From assembly GCF_000715075.1 (NCBI RefSeq), contig NC_134101.1:120346616-120410615 (forward strand): 64,000 bases of DNA, in the 5' to 3' direction. The notes below the pieces were generated by a model. The model was given only the letters and a program-made list of their open reading frames with translations. It searched no databases and was not told the DNA's origin. Made by a program: the position numbers and the translations under genes. Origin of the DNA: Nicotiana tabacum (Eukaryota > Streptophyta > Magnoliopsida > Solanales > Solanaceae). Below are positions 13,890 through 24,622 of this stretch, in pieces (position 1 is the stretch's first letter; every line of letters starts with the position of its first letter).

Positions 13890-14735
13890 TTAAGATTTTA
13901 AACTTCTTTCATACATCTTAATGTTATAGTTCATGAACTAAAATATATTAAATGTATTCATTTAAAAGATGCGCTTAACAATGTTTAGTTTTGTCCATGT
14001 ACTCCTAAAGCTAAATGAAGAACCATATACATTAGAATTAAAAATATGATGTTAGATGACTTATAAATACTCACGTATCATAGACATTTCGTCACAACAA
14101 TCATCATTTCCTCCCATTTCTCTCCTAGTAAGTTTGAGTATTTTAACAACCTGGTCGACTTGACCGATTGAAAGGCTAGACTTTTGAACACTTAAAGAAA
14201 TTTATAAGACAAAAGTGTTAAGATTGGTGTAAAAAACACCCTTTCATTGTTAGTGTTTAATATTTATAACTAGGTTTAAAAAAAACCAAACTTCTACAAT
14301 TATCACAACTGCCCCAAATGGGCCCCACCCTCTCTAAAAAATGGAAACCCTCCCCAGCTCACATTCCCGCTCCTAGCCTCCATTCCTCATTCCCAATTCA
14401 CAAAAACCTACATTTTTTCTCTTGTTCTTCTTTTGCTTCTTCTTTCTTCTGTTGTGTTCAATCTCTTCTTCTTCTTTCTTTAATCTCGATTTTATTTTTC
14501 ACAGATCTTCTTCTTTGAGGTTCTTGTTCTTTGTTGAGAAAGATTAGTGAAAAAGGAACAAGAACAATTGGAGATTGACCCTTACACCATTGAGAAACAC
14601 TTGATTTACTTCATTGACTTGTGCATTATTTCAAGGGAGATATTCAGTCTATTCGTCATTGTTGGTAAGTAAATATCGATGTTTAATCTTATTTTTTTGT
14701 CAGCAGATATAAGGTTTTTGTGATTCTTTAAACAT
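13890..14735. other. Probable copia LTR remnant and AT-rich spacer
   Basis: The sequence just after the copia relic probably includes its degraded 3' LTR. From 14318 to about 14520 there is a CT-rich stretch that looks like a leader or intron tract. I see no convincing gene. Confidence 0.35.
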
Positions 14736-14839
14736 CATGTGAGATGTTTCAAACATCCGTGAGATGTTTGACGAGATGTTTCAAACATCCGGCAAGATGT
14801 TTCAAACATCCAGTTAGATGTTTCAAACCATGCTCCACA

Positions 14840-17508
14840 ACTACTAGATGCGTCATCTCGTGGAATATCAAAGACCCTTTCATGTATCCTATCATCGTTC
14901 AAGGATTCTTTAGGCAAGTGCATGAAAAAGTCACATGATCAGAGGTATCTTGGAAACATTGTGCCAATGGGATACAAAAATTCACCCAACTTTTAATCAG
15001 TGTATACAGAGGTATTGCGGTCATAAATAGGCATCCTTAACTCTTCAACAAGAAATACAACTGTAACATAATGGCTCCTCTCAATGTTGTATACACAGAA
15101 GATCTTCTTTGCACAATTCCAAGGTCAGCCACCACAGAAAGGCAACTCTCCTCGAGCATACTTTAGATCATCCTAATGAAATTGGTACTCATTCAAGATC
15201 ATGGGAAGAGATGGAGCAACATTCAGCTTGTCCACCCCATCACACATAGTACTATCGTGTACCTTTAAGATATAAAGAAAATTACAAATCTAGGATGATA
15301 TCTGCTTGATCATAATGCTTGAGGTACCTTCTGTGTCTAATACGCATAAGGGCCAAGAAATCCTCCATGTACTGCAGGATCAAAATAACTAAATTACTAA
15401 TTCACATACTAGTATTAAACATCAAACATCCATAAACACCAGTCATAAATCCATTAGGATATTTCAAACATCTTACATGATGTTTCAAACATCTTACTTG
15501 ATGTTTCAAACAATCGGTTTATAAATATCAACTTTCAGTTTCTCCTCACTGACTGCTTTGGAGGTTTCTTCCTTTCCAGTTTTGTTTCTCTTTTTGTTCC
15601 TTTTTTTCCTTTAGTGTAAGGATCCTGAATAGCTCGGGGAAGAACCACAAGTATCTTTGATAGCTTTTGAACCAATTCATCCATTGTCTTATGCAAAGAG
15701 TTCAATCGACTTTGCATCTCATCCCTCCACTTTATTTGCTCCTTTTCCTTTTCCTAACAATCAGGGCATATGCAATGACAATGGATACTAGATGTACCCA
15801 TACCAAAACAATATTTTATTATCCATATTTTCCATTGAAGCAGCTCCTCTGCCATCATTATAATTAGAACCCCCCCTGCCACTATTATAATTAAAGTGCA
15901 TTCCACCATCACCATCATCGTCATCAACAGCTTCTCCTCCCATTTTACTATCTCCAACAATAGATTTTTCTGCTCTATCACCATATCCTCCAACATGGCT
16001 ATCTCCAACTTGCGGGGTTTGCAAACTACCCTTCTCTATCTTAAGGGTACCACCCAAATGCCTTAAGAATGTCACTCCATCCAACTCTTTACTTAGGTTA
16101 TCTATCATCATATCCTCTTTGTCAGATAAGATAACAAGATTTGGATGTAAGGCTTCATCTTTTCAGCCTTTGTAGGGTAAAAAAAGGGTGTACCACCTGG
16201 ATAGATAACAAAAAATATTATAAGCAAAAAATATTAGAGGCATGCTTGATGTTCGAACATCATGTGGATGTTTCAAACATTAAACATCTATCGGAATGAG
16301 CCTTATCGGATGATCTTTGATTTGAAATGGGTCAGGCCTGTCTTTTTTTACTTTTTCAAATAGCCATCTCTTCATCCTCGGCAATGTCCTCTTTTTTGGA
16401 TAGTCTTTTGGCCGCAATTGAGGTATAGCTTCAAATGCCCAAGCCTACATTATGTGATAAAAAAGTAAATCGAAAATTATATAAATAATACTAAAATAGA
16501 AGTAATGAACAAGACTTATTTAGTTACCATGAAAGCCCAAGGAAATCCGTAGAGGTTATACGAGTTACCCTTATATTGTTAATGCTCTTTCATATCTTTC
16601 ATAAGATAATCAAAAGTCAACCGAAAACTATTTCGGCCCCATGGATAATTGTAGAAAGCCTCTTCTGTGGAGTCCAATCTAATTGTAGACACACCACAGT
16701 TCAAATCCTTTGCCAATAAAATACAGTGGACAAACCAAATCAAGCATAATGCATACTTGTATTTTTGAATTTTTTTTGGATTCAGATTTGATCAACTCAA
16801 GTACTATTTTACCAGTCCCAGACCTTTTTCTTTTGGCAATAAGTTTCCACAACTCTTCACTATCAAGAAATTACTTTTGAAGCTTCAAATTCGTGTAAGA
16901 ATGTCCACAATTAAGTCAAGTCATTATGGTGAACTCACGAAGGCCGAAGCAAACTGGTAATTTTTTATAATCAAACCATAACTCCTGGGTCTTCTCAGAC
17001 AATACTTTACGGAGTAGAAGGCCATACACTATAGATGCTTGAAATAGTGATCTCTCAGGCAAATCCAAAAAATGCCTGAAAGGACTACTCCTAAACTTGT
17101 TTTCGATGCCTTCATCCTTCAATAACTTTCGAAACTCACCCATACCTGCTAATCCTAGTGAGGATCTCACAGTGATCTTCTTGTTGAATGTCTTATTATC
17201 ATCTAAAAATTTCTTGTATTTTAAGGGTGGAAGTTCCGATCGAAGCTTTAAGATTTCAACCTCGGAATTGTCAGACTCATCCTCAGGCATCTCATCCTGT
17301 ACATGATTTAAAGGTGTTGATTAATCAAAGGCAGAAGAATAATTAGAAAGATCTCTTTACAGTCATGTTTAGTGAAATATCCTAGGAAATATTTCAAACA
17401 TATAGACAGAAACGTTGAACATCTAGAGAGATGTTTGAAACATATTAAGCTTACCTCAACAGATTGAGAAGGTGCATTATCATTCTTTCTGCCGCTGCCT
17501 TTCTTCTT

Positions 17509-17602
<94 letters not shown>

Positions 17603-18069
17603 TTCTTTATCGCCCTTTTCTTCTCTTGAAGCTTTCTTCAGTATTTGCTACTGATGCTTCATCATCAATATCTATCTCCTTTTCTCTTTCATCAATTGTT
17701 GTCTCCTCTTTTGATTCTTCTTCATCAATATTTTTCTTTTCTTTTCTTACTTTCCTTGTTTTCTCGTCTTATTCCTTTTCTATTTCCTGTTCTTTTTCTT
17801 TTTCTATTTCTGTTTCTCTAGCATTCCCTCCTAGTACATTCTCTGTTTCCTCTTTATTTTCTTTCTCAATTTCCTCTTTATTCATTCTCTGTTTCCTCTT
17901 TATTTTCTTTCTCAATTTCCTCTTTATTTTCATTCTCTTTTTCTATTTCAGCTACAATTGATTGTTGTAGCTCATCCTCCTGAGATGTCTTAATTTTTTT
18001 GCTAGATTTTTTGGAAGGAGATTTATCTCTTCCTCTTCCACCTATCTTTGACACACGTCTCTTTGCCAT
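14840..18069 (-). pseudogene. DUF1985/Ulp1-type transposon-associated gene, broken
   Basis: Reading leftwards, an ATG at 18069 opens a basic then Glu/Lys-rich N-terminus (MAKRRVSKIGGRGRDK...). A segment at 17290-16916 carries the DUF1985 hallmark LPVCFGLREFTIMT, with TGA where Gly is expected. A segment around 16720-16530 reads STEEAFYNYPWGR and NLYGFPWAFM. After an intron (about 16447-16529) comes AWAFEAIPQLR with PRMKRW, then PGGTPFFYP near 16190 and a Gly/Asp-rich region to about 15790. Low-similarity text follows toward 14840, where an Ulp1-like peptidase would be expected. Plant proteins with this order are usually carried by DNA transposons such as MULEs. In-frame stops (about 16577 and 16921) and a frameshift in the acidic region show it is dead. 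The extent of the C-terminal part is uncertain. Confidence 0.65.
17501..17602. repeat. (CTT)n(ATT)n microsatellite in a coding region
   Basis: About 36 bp of CTT repeats followed by about 64 bp of ATT repeats. On the minus strand they fall in the acidic N-terminal part of the DUF1985-type relic and would encode runs of Asn or Ile and then Lys or Glu, depending on frame. The flanking 17820-17940 also holds a tandem duplication of about 60 bp of Glu/Lys codons. Confidence 0.9.
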
Positions 18070-19011
18070 TTTATTTGCACATACAAACAAGTAACAACCA
18101 CCAATAAAATAAACAAATAATTTGTTCCTAACAAATAAAAAATAAAACTATAAATATTTAAGTATTCTTTGGTGAAACATCTCAGTGAGATATTTGAAGC
18201 CTCATATAAGATGTTTCAAACACATCTAAAGGTGTTGCATCGAATGGTCATACAAGATTGAGCTTAAGAGGTAAAATTAATTTCCTGCCATCTACAAATG
18301 CTAAGCAAGATATAGTAATTTAAGTTTCTAGCTAGTTAGATGGAGTTTGAAAGCAAGCTAGCAATGTTCATATTATAGTTCTCCAAGCTTCTTTATCTGT
18401 ACGTCTCTATCAATATTTTTTTAATCGCTAAAATAATCAACCATCTCATTGTGATAATCAGGTATCTTTTGGTGAATATCTCATAGATTGTTAAACATCC
18501 TTACAGATGTTTCAAACATCTTATATGAAGCTTCAAACATCTTAATGAGATGTTTCAAATACTCAGCTCAAAATATCATTAACCAAACCTAGATAAATAT
18601 TGCAATAACTTCACAACATATAACAACAACAATAACAACACGAATATTTAACAATATCTTAAGATGTTTCAAACACTTAACTGACAGATTTGAAACATCC
18701 AGGCAAAAAAGTATTCCATAAACCCAACTTAAATAGCATTGTAAAGAATAAAGTAAAGTGAGTAAGAATAATGGGATGTTCCATGACTTACAGAGCATAT
18801 CCCAGAGCAAGCACATGCCTGCAAATTTGGTACAACATGAAAACAAAGAAAGCATAAATACACAATCACATATATGCAAAATAAGTACTTGAATACTTAG
18901 AATCATGCAACTATGTATAACTCGTAAAAACAATAATCAGCACTAATTTGTAAAGCTAAAATCTTGTTCATTTTTGCCGTCTTACTTTACTACCTTCACA
19001 AGATTTTTTAT
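18070..19011. other. Upstream/intron sequence of the DUF1985-type element
   Basis: AT-rich sequence with three clusters of the 21-bp palindromic repeat and no supported gene. It ends at the CCCAA target site (19012-19016) of the LTR element. Confidence 0.55.
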
Positions 19012-19016
19012 CCCAA

Positions 19017-19680
19017 TGTTTACCTCAATGTGAGTAACAATTAAAGATAATGTGTGGTTTTAAAGATACGTGATATATTCTAATACTAGCGATTAAACAA
19101 GTAATATTGAACTTAAGTGAGAAGAAATAATGAACCAAATCAATGTTGCTGAAACAGTAGGGGCCTCGAGTTTGTCTATCCAGGGACCTCGAGGTCAGCT
19201 AAAACCAAAAAGGTATGAATAATAAAGTAAAGGCAATAAAGCTGAAGAGTAATTGTTGAGCACGTTAAACAAGAAAAGAATAAAAATATTCTATTACTGC
19301 AAATAATCTGATGCTTACAAAATGATTGGGGTCTCCTTTATATAGGAGAGGAAAATTCCAATATAGTACCTTACTCATAAAGATAAAGAATCCTATTGGT
19401 TTAGGTGTACAACGTTCTAGTATGGACCTGTACTATTTTGTACAACCCTTATCCTATAATTAATGCCCATATCCACGTGTCCTTGAGAAATTCTCGCTCT
19501 TTCTTGATTGACTTCGAGATTATGCTATCCTCGATGCAGGCTGTGTCGGGCCTTTGATCAGCATCCTCGAGGTAGGTGTCCCTTAGCTGAATCTGCCCCC
19601 ACACCTCGAGTCTTCCGGACTCGAGCCTATAGTCCAATTTATGACTCCAAAATCATGCTCCTCGATTTTTACCGTATACA
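19017..19680 (-). repeat. 3' LTR of the Tat-like element
   Basis: Direct repeat of 27039-27706. By eye the first 270 bases differ by about a dozen substitutions plus small indels, so roughly 95% identity. A minus-strand TATATAAAG box lies near 19337-19345. Confidence 0.9.
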
Positions 19681-19890
19681 GATAGTCCTGCATTTCTTAG
19701 AATGAAATGATATGAAACGATTCGGCCTCGATCTTCCCGAGCCCCTAGCGATGACATCATGCTCGCGACGTAGGCGTTTGCAGAGATCGAAGTGTCCTGT
19801 TGGTTCGTCTCCCCAAAAGCATTGAATATACTGCCGAGTCCATTTTCCCAAAAAGCGTTGATTGCGCCGTCAGTTACGTTATTGTCTCTC

Positions 19891-19900
19891 TATAAATAAG
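19891..19900 (+). promoter_or_regulatory. Possible + strand TATA box inside the Tat-like element
   Basis: TATAAATAAG is followed by a CT-rich leader-like stretch to about 20000. No clear reading frame follows, so this may be a leftover promoter of an antisense transcript. Confidence 0.35.
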
Positions 19901-20764
19901 GGGTTACTCAGCTGAACAAACTATACTCATTCCTTCTTCATCAACTTTTAGCCCTTTCCCTTCTCTATCTCTTCCTCTAATCCCCTATCCTTATGGTTCA
20001 AATTTGTGACTACAAGGTCATATGACAGTGATTTTACCAGTTACGCCATGACAATGATTGTTGTTGTTGGCTCGAGAGATAACGAGAGAGGGGCACCAAA
20101 ATCTTCCCATATCAGAAGATATGCAAACTTTATACTGTTGCTCATCTCTCTTAACTTCAACCTGGCGTGGCACTTCGTTCCCTTTGCTTTCCGTGGAATG
20201 AGGTGGCACTATCATCTACTAACTTTTGCATCCCAAACCGTTACAATGTCTCAGAAACTGGCTTTACAATAGTTGTGCCGACAAGACCCATACTCGCCAA
20301 GTTTTTCACCATGACACAATTTCCTCTTAATATCGAGATGGAGTCTCCGAGGAGGAGGTTCTCGAAGATGTCACTCTCGAGGATATGCCCCCTAAAGTAG
20401 ATTAGATTCTTGGCTTTTGTTTTTGCTTCTTTGTTTCTGTGTAAGGGCCTCTCATGGGTTTTGTAAACATTTTTTGTCAATATATGAATTTATCCATTTT
20501 ATCTTCAATTTGTGTGGAATTCCATTCTGCCTTTGTTTATGAAAAATCCGAGTGTATAACTCTAAAGATTAGTCCGAATACTGGACCCGGAACATAATAA
20601 ACCCTTAGGTTTTAATCGACTAACACCTCTTAAGGTTCCTTGTTAATCCTCGAGCTGATCTTAGATTGATTCGATGCGAGCTCGAGACACTGGTCTCCTG
20701 AGTTCGAGTTGAGTGAGAACAAGGTCTTGAATTTGAAATAAATTTACCTCTTTTAGGCTTCGTA

Positions 20765-21065
20765 GATGGCCCCCGAGTGGGAATTTTCTCGAACTCGGGT
20801 AGCCCTTGGGCTTAATAATTGAATGAGTATTTGCTCGAACTCAAAATAAAGTTAGCCCTTAGGCTGCACAGGTAGTCCCCGAGTGAGAATTCTCTCAGGC
20901 TCGGGTAGCCCATGGGCTTAGTAATCGAGTGAGTATTTGCTCAAAATCGAAATGAAATTAGCCCTTAGGCTGCACAGGTAGTCCCCGAGTGAGAATTCTC
21001 TCGAGCTCGGGTAGCCCTTGGGCTTAGTAATCGAGTGAGTATTTTCCCGAACTCGACTTGTAGGA
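20765..21065. repeat. 106-bp tandem repeat, about three copies
   Basis: Copies are aligned on CCCCGAGTG at 20771, 20877 and 20983, spacing 106 bp. Each carries GAATT(C/T)TCTC, CTCGGGTAGCCC(T/A)TGGGC, a GAGTGAGTATTT-like segment and, before the next copy, TTAGCCCTTAGGCTGCACAG. The array lies directly upstream of the TATA box of the antisense gene. Confidence 0.88.
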
Positions 21066-21229
21066 TCTTCTTAATGATTTTCGACAAATTAATTTCCAAT
21101 GCCTCGGTCATGATGCCAATATCATGACATAAGCGGTTGAAGTGACTGAAAAGTCACTTTTTGTACGATTTCCAAAACCATTAATTGAAGGCGGCTGGCG
21201 GTCGACTTTTTGGCTTCCTTAGCATGCTT

Positions 21230-21237
21230 TATAAATA
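21230..21237 (+). promoter_or_regulatory. TATA box of the antisense gene
   Basis: TATAAATA lies 131 bp before the ATG at 21368. The intervening sequence is a CT-rich leader (TTTCCTTAAACTCTCC...), as expected of a plant 5' UTR. Confidence 0.6.
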
Positions 21238-21367
21238 GAGAGATCCCACATCCTTACAAGTTTTATTCCCATATTGCTTTCAAAGTCTCATTTAACCCTT
21301 TCCAATTTCCTTAAACTCTCCTTTATCTTAACATCATTTTTCATTTTCCTAGATCTATCGCATAGAG

Positions 21368-22674
21368 ATGGCTAAAACTTCTAAATCTGTTCCTCAAAAG
21401 GAAAAAGCTTCATTATCTTCTCGATCGACCAAAGGTAAATCGGTAGTGCCTCCTAGCATCGAGGAGTGTATTCCCCCGCCATGTAAAATAACAGACGATT
21501 TTAAAATTGAGAGACCTGTCTCGACACCAGGCTGATGTGAGCCCATGTTTCGATCTATTTGCTTGGTGACCATGGCTGAGCTCGGAAGAGTGGGGAAGGA
21601 ATGCAAATGGGACAATAAGAAAATAGTGATTCCTTCCTCTAAGGAGGATAACGGGAAAAACCAGGAGGCTGTGAATATGAGATCTTCTGGAGCGAAAGTA
21701 AACCATGAAGGGCATGACATCTTTCAAGGATGCCTCACAGGGCTTGAAGACGGCCCCGACCCAGATGCTCTCTTCATTTTTGAACAAGTAAGTTTTCTGT
21801 TTTATATGGTTGCGCTGTTGTTATAGTTGTTTAGAATGTTCTTTCCTCCCTCTTTATGAAGGCTTCGGTGCTGCATAAAAGGGAATTTTCCAAGTCCCGA
21901 GATGATATTGCTCGGTGCGAGACCGAGCTTAAGAAGACTTTGGAGGAGAGGGATGCTATCAAAGTCGTATATGCTAAAAAAGAGTTGGAGATCCACAATC
22001 TTCGAGCTGAGTTGACGAGGGTGTGCCATGATCGAGCCAAGTATGTTAAGAAGGTAAGATAGTTCCCGAGAGTTTGTTACGTACTCGTTTTATTTTAGTG
22101 GCTGACATCGTTAATTTTGCAGTATAGTCAGAAAGCTGATGTGGAGGCGCAGCTTCAGGAGGAGCTTAGGATAAAAGAAGACGATGCCCTGGGGTTGAGG
22201 TGAGGTATGGATGATCTCGCTTCTAAGAAGGAAACTCTAAAAGAGCAGTTAGCTTTGTTTGAATGCCAGCTTCGAGGCGCGAAGGAGGAGAGCCTAGCTC
22301 GGGGCCTTGAAATCGAGGAGCTTAAAATCAGATATGATTCTAAGCTGGCCAAGGCCAAATCTGATATTGCTGCAATTATGGCTTCGTATCGAGTCGACGC
22401 CGAGGCAGCTAATGCTCGGACAAGGGAGATCTCTTCTACGACAGAGGTTAAATTAGCAAATGCCCTCGACCATGCTAGACTACAATCCCGGAGGATGACC
22501 CTCTAGGAAATACATGCCCGCAACTTCGACCTTTCGACCGACATTAAAGCGGAGAAGGTTTTGGAAGAAGTGGCGGTCGCTCTACTTACTGATGAGGATA
22601 ATTCAGCCAGTTCCTCTGAGGGTGAAAGAGATGGGGATGAAGTCACCAAGGATTGGGCTCTCCAAGACTCCTGA
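21368..22674 (+). pseudogene. Antisense coiled-coil gene of the Tat-like element, broken
   Basis: It starts MAKTSKSVPQKEKASLSS and stops early at TGA 21534-21536. A second piece runs in another frame from 21545 to a GTAAGT donor near 21786. Exon-like pieces follow at about 21858-22052 (LHKREFSKSRDDIARCETEL) and 22122-22674, ending TKDWALQDS. The second half is rich in Glu, Lys, Leu and Arg with heptad-like spacing, so a long coiled coil is likely. Stops at 22201-22203 and 22504-22506 also break it. Proteins of this type sit in antisense position in Solanaceae Tat-like elements; their role is unknown to me. The middle part found in longer relatives seems deleted. Confidence 0.55.
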
Positions 22675-22679
22675 AGATG

Positions 22680-24620
22680 CAGCTACTAAGGGTGTGGTCT
22701 CAAAGTAGTTTTAGGTTACTTTATTTTATTTCCTTGTGTAAATATCATCTTTTGGAAATGCGAGAAGGACTTTTATCTTGTCTTTGGCTAGTGCTGGTTT
22801 TATCACGGCCTGTATTCAACATCGCCTTTATTTATGGAATACTTCATTTGAATGACCTGTTCGAGGATTGGTTCGGGGTATTACAAACCCTTAGATCTTT
22901 ATAATAATTTTCGATCCAAGTTTAAATAAACTCGTTGTTGGCTCGGGATTTTTTGAACCTCGAGTCCGAATCGAAATGAAAGCGGAGTCCTTAAACTATA
23001 AGTTTTAGGCCGTTTAGCCTTTCGAGGTTAGCCCTTAGGCTCTTATTTATCGTCCCTTAGGCTCTTATATATTGGCCCTTAGGCTCTTAAGTTGGGCCGA
23101 TTCGGCCTCTTAGAATGGCTATATAATTTTTCCTTCATTTTGGCTTAAAAGACTTAGTGGAAATTATGCCTTAGCACGTGTTTTTTGCACCTGTAGGTTT
23201 TTTCGAAGGTTCAACATATCAGAACCTTATTAGTGATTTTTTTGTGTAAACATAATCGAACACCTCTTGAGGTGTTTCCAAGGGCCGATGTTATCGAAAC
23301 CCTTGGAATTTTCGAGGGCTGAATTTATCGAAGCCCTTTGTATTCTTTTGCTGAGGGTAGCCCAATTTAAACGGTTTTTACAAAGTTTTTGAATGCCTTT
23401 TAATTTATAGCTGAAGTCGGACGTCTCCGAGCCGCATTATTTGGCCGTAGACTTTTTATGACCGTAGTCTTTTATTTGGTCGTAGCCTTTATATGACCGT
23501 AGTCTTTAGTATGGTCGTAGCCTTTGGGTATGCCACTTGGACTTGTTCCCCGATAACTTTCCAAACTTGTTCGAGAAGTTAAACCCCGAGAATATTGGCC
23601 TTGGCCTTTGTTTCGAAGGGGTGTCTCTAAGGGGTCATATTAACTCGAATTTCGATGGTAGTCCCCGAGTACTCGGGGTGCTTCTATGTTTTAGCTTTTA
23701 AGCCGTTTCCCGTAGGATTGTAAGTGTAGAGCTTGTATGAGACAAAGTATTTTTGATGTAACCTGAATGTTTCTTCAAATAGTTGATACATGCGTACATG
23801 TTTAGCTACCGGGGCTCGACTATTCTATATGGACACGACTTGTTTGACCGTTTGACCCATTACAAAGTTTTCCTATTGAGGCCCACTTAGGCGTGAAATA
23901 TTTTTCTCAAAAATGTAATCTCTAAGGGTGATGCCCCCAATATTCGAGGTTGATTGAAAAGAAGCCTTGAATATTTGTTGGCCATTTCTCGGGTAGCAAA
24001 TAGGTGTTGTCTCATTAAAAACCTTGCCGGTAAAACCCATTTGGGACAAAATCTGAGCTAAGGAAAAAAAGAGAGCAAAGTATGCTCTATAACCTGCGGC
24101 CTTCGTGTAGGAAAGGGCGTTCTCGAAAGCACAAGCCTTTAAGAGCCTCCATTGTGCCGAGCTTGTAAGTTCCTTTACCAGTGACTCCGAGGTCTTGATG
24201 TCCGATCGTGATATCCCCGAGGTCCTTGGCCTGGTCGGGGATGTCTTCGGTGCCCTGATTTGACGTTGCGAAGGCCGAGAAGCTCAGTCACCCCAGATCC
24301 AAGGGAATGCCTTTCTGGAATGAGCTTCGTGTAGTGTTTCCCCAAAAAGTTGACTATTTCCTGCAAATGAATTAAAGTGGTCCTCTACGCATATGGACTT
24401 AACAGTCATATCATCAATATAAGTTTTTATTATTTTTACCTGTTTATCCATCGAGAGGAATCCCTGTTATATCGAAGCAATGTGATATGTATCGTTAACA
24501 AAAAACTAAATGAGTTTTTTCCGGAGAGCGGGGACTACTTCCCGTTCTCAGGTGTACCTTTCTTTTCTTCGCCTCCGATTACCTGTTATTCCGCTTCTGT
24601 CGAGGCTCGGAGCTATGACT
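22680..24620. other. Non-coding part of the Tat-like element
   Basis: No pol domain is visible on either strand. Short repeats occur: GCCCTTAGGCTCTTA-like units near 23028-23090, and 20-25-bp units built on GACCGTAGTCTTT/GGTCGTAGCCTTT near 23440-23530. The text near 24000-24100 (AAAACCTTGCCGGTAAAACCC) recalls 3' non-coding sequence seen in related elements. Confidence 0.5.
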
Positions 24621-24622
24621 TA

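Larger units (their letters stand above)
14743..18700. repeat. Clusters of a palindromic repeat, GATGTTTCAAACATC type, about 21-bp period
   Basis: The core is a 15-bp dyad with arms GATGTTT and AAACATC. It recurs in at least seven short clusters: 14743-14825, 15458-15512, 16248-16290, 17386-17444, 18167-18224, 18506-18560 and 18663-18700. Units within a cluster start 19-23 bp apart, most often exactly 21 (14775/14796/14817; 15458/15479/15500; 17409/17430; 18189/18210; 18506/18527). The clusters lie between the coding pieces of the DUF1985-type relic. Confidence 0.85.

Noticed and set aside
17464..17961. 165-residue + strand frame of Leu, Ile, Phe and Ser.
   Set aside because: It is the complement of the triplet repeat and acidic codons of the minus-strand gene.
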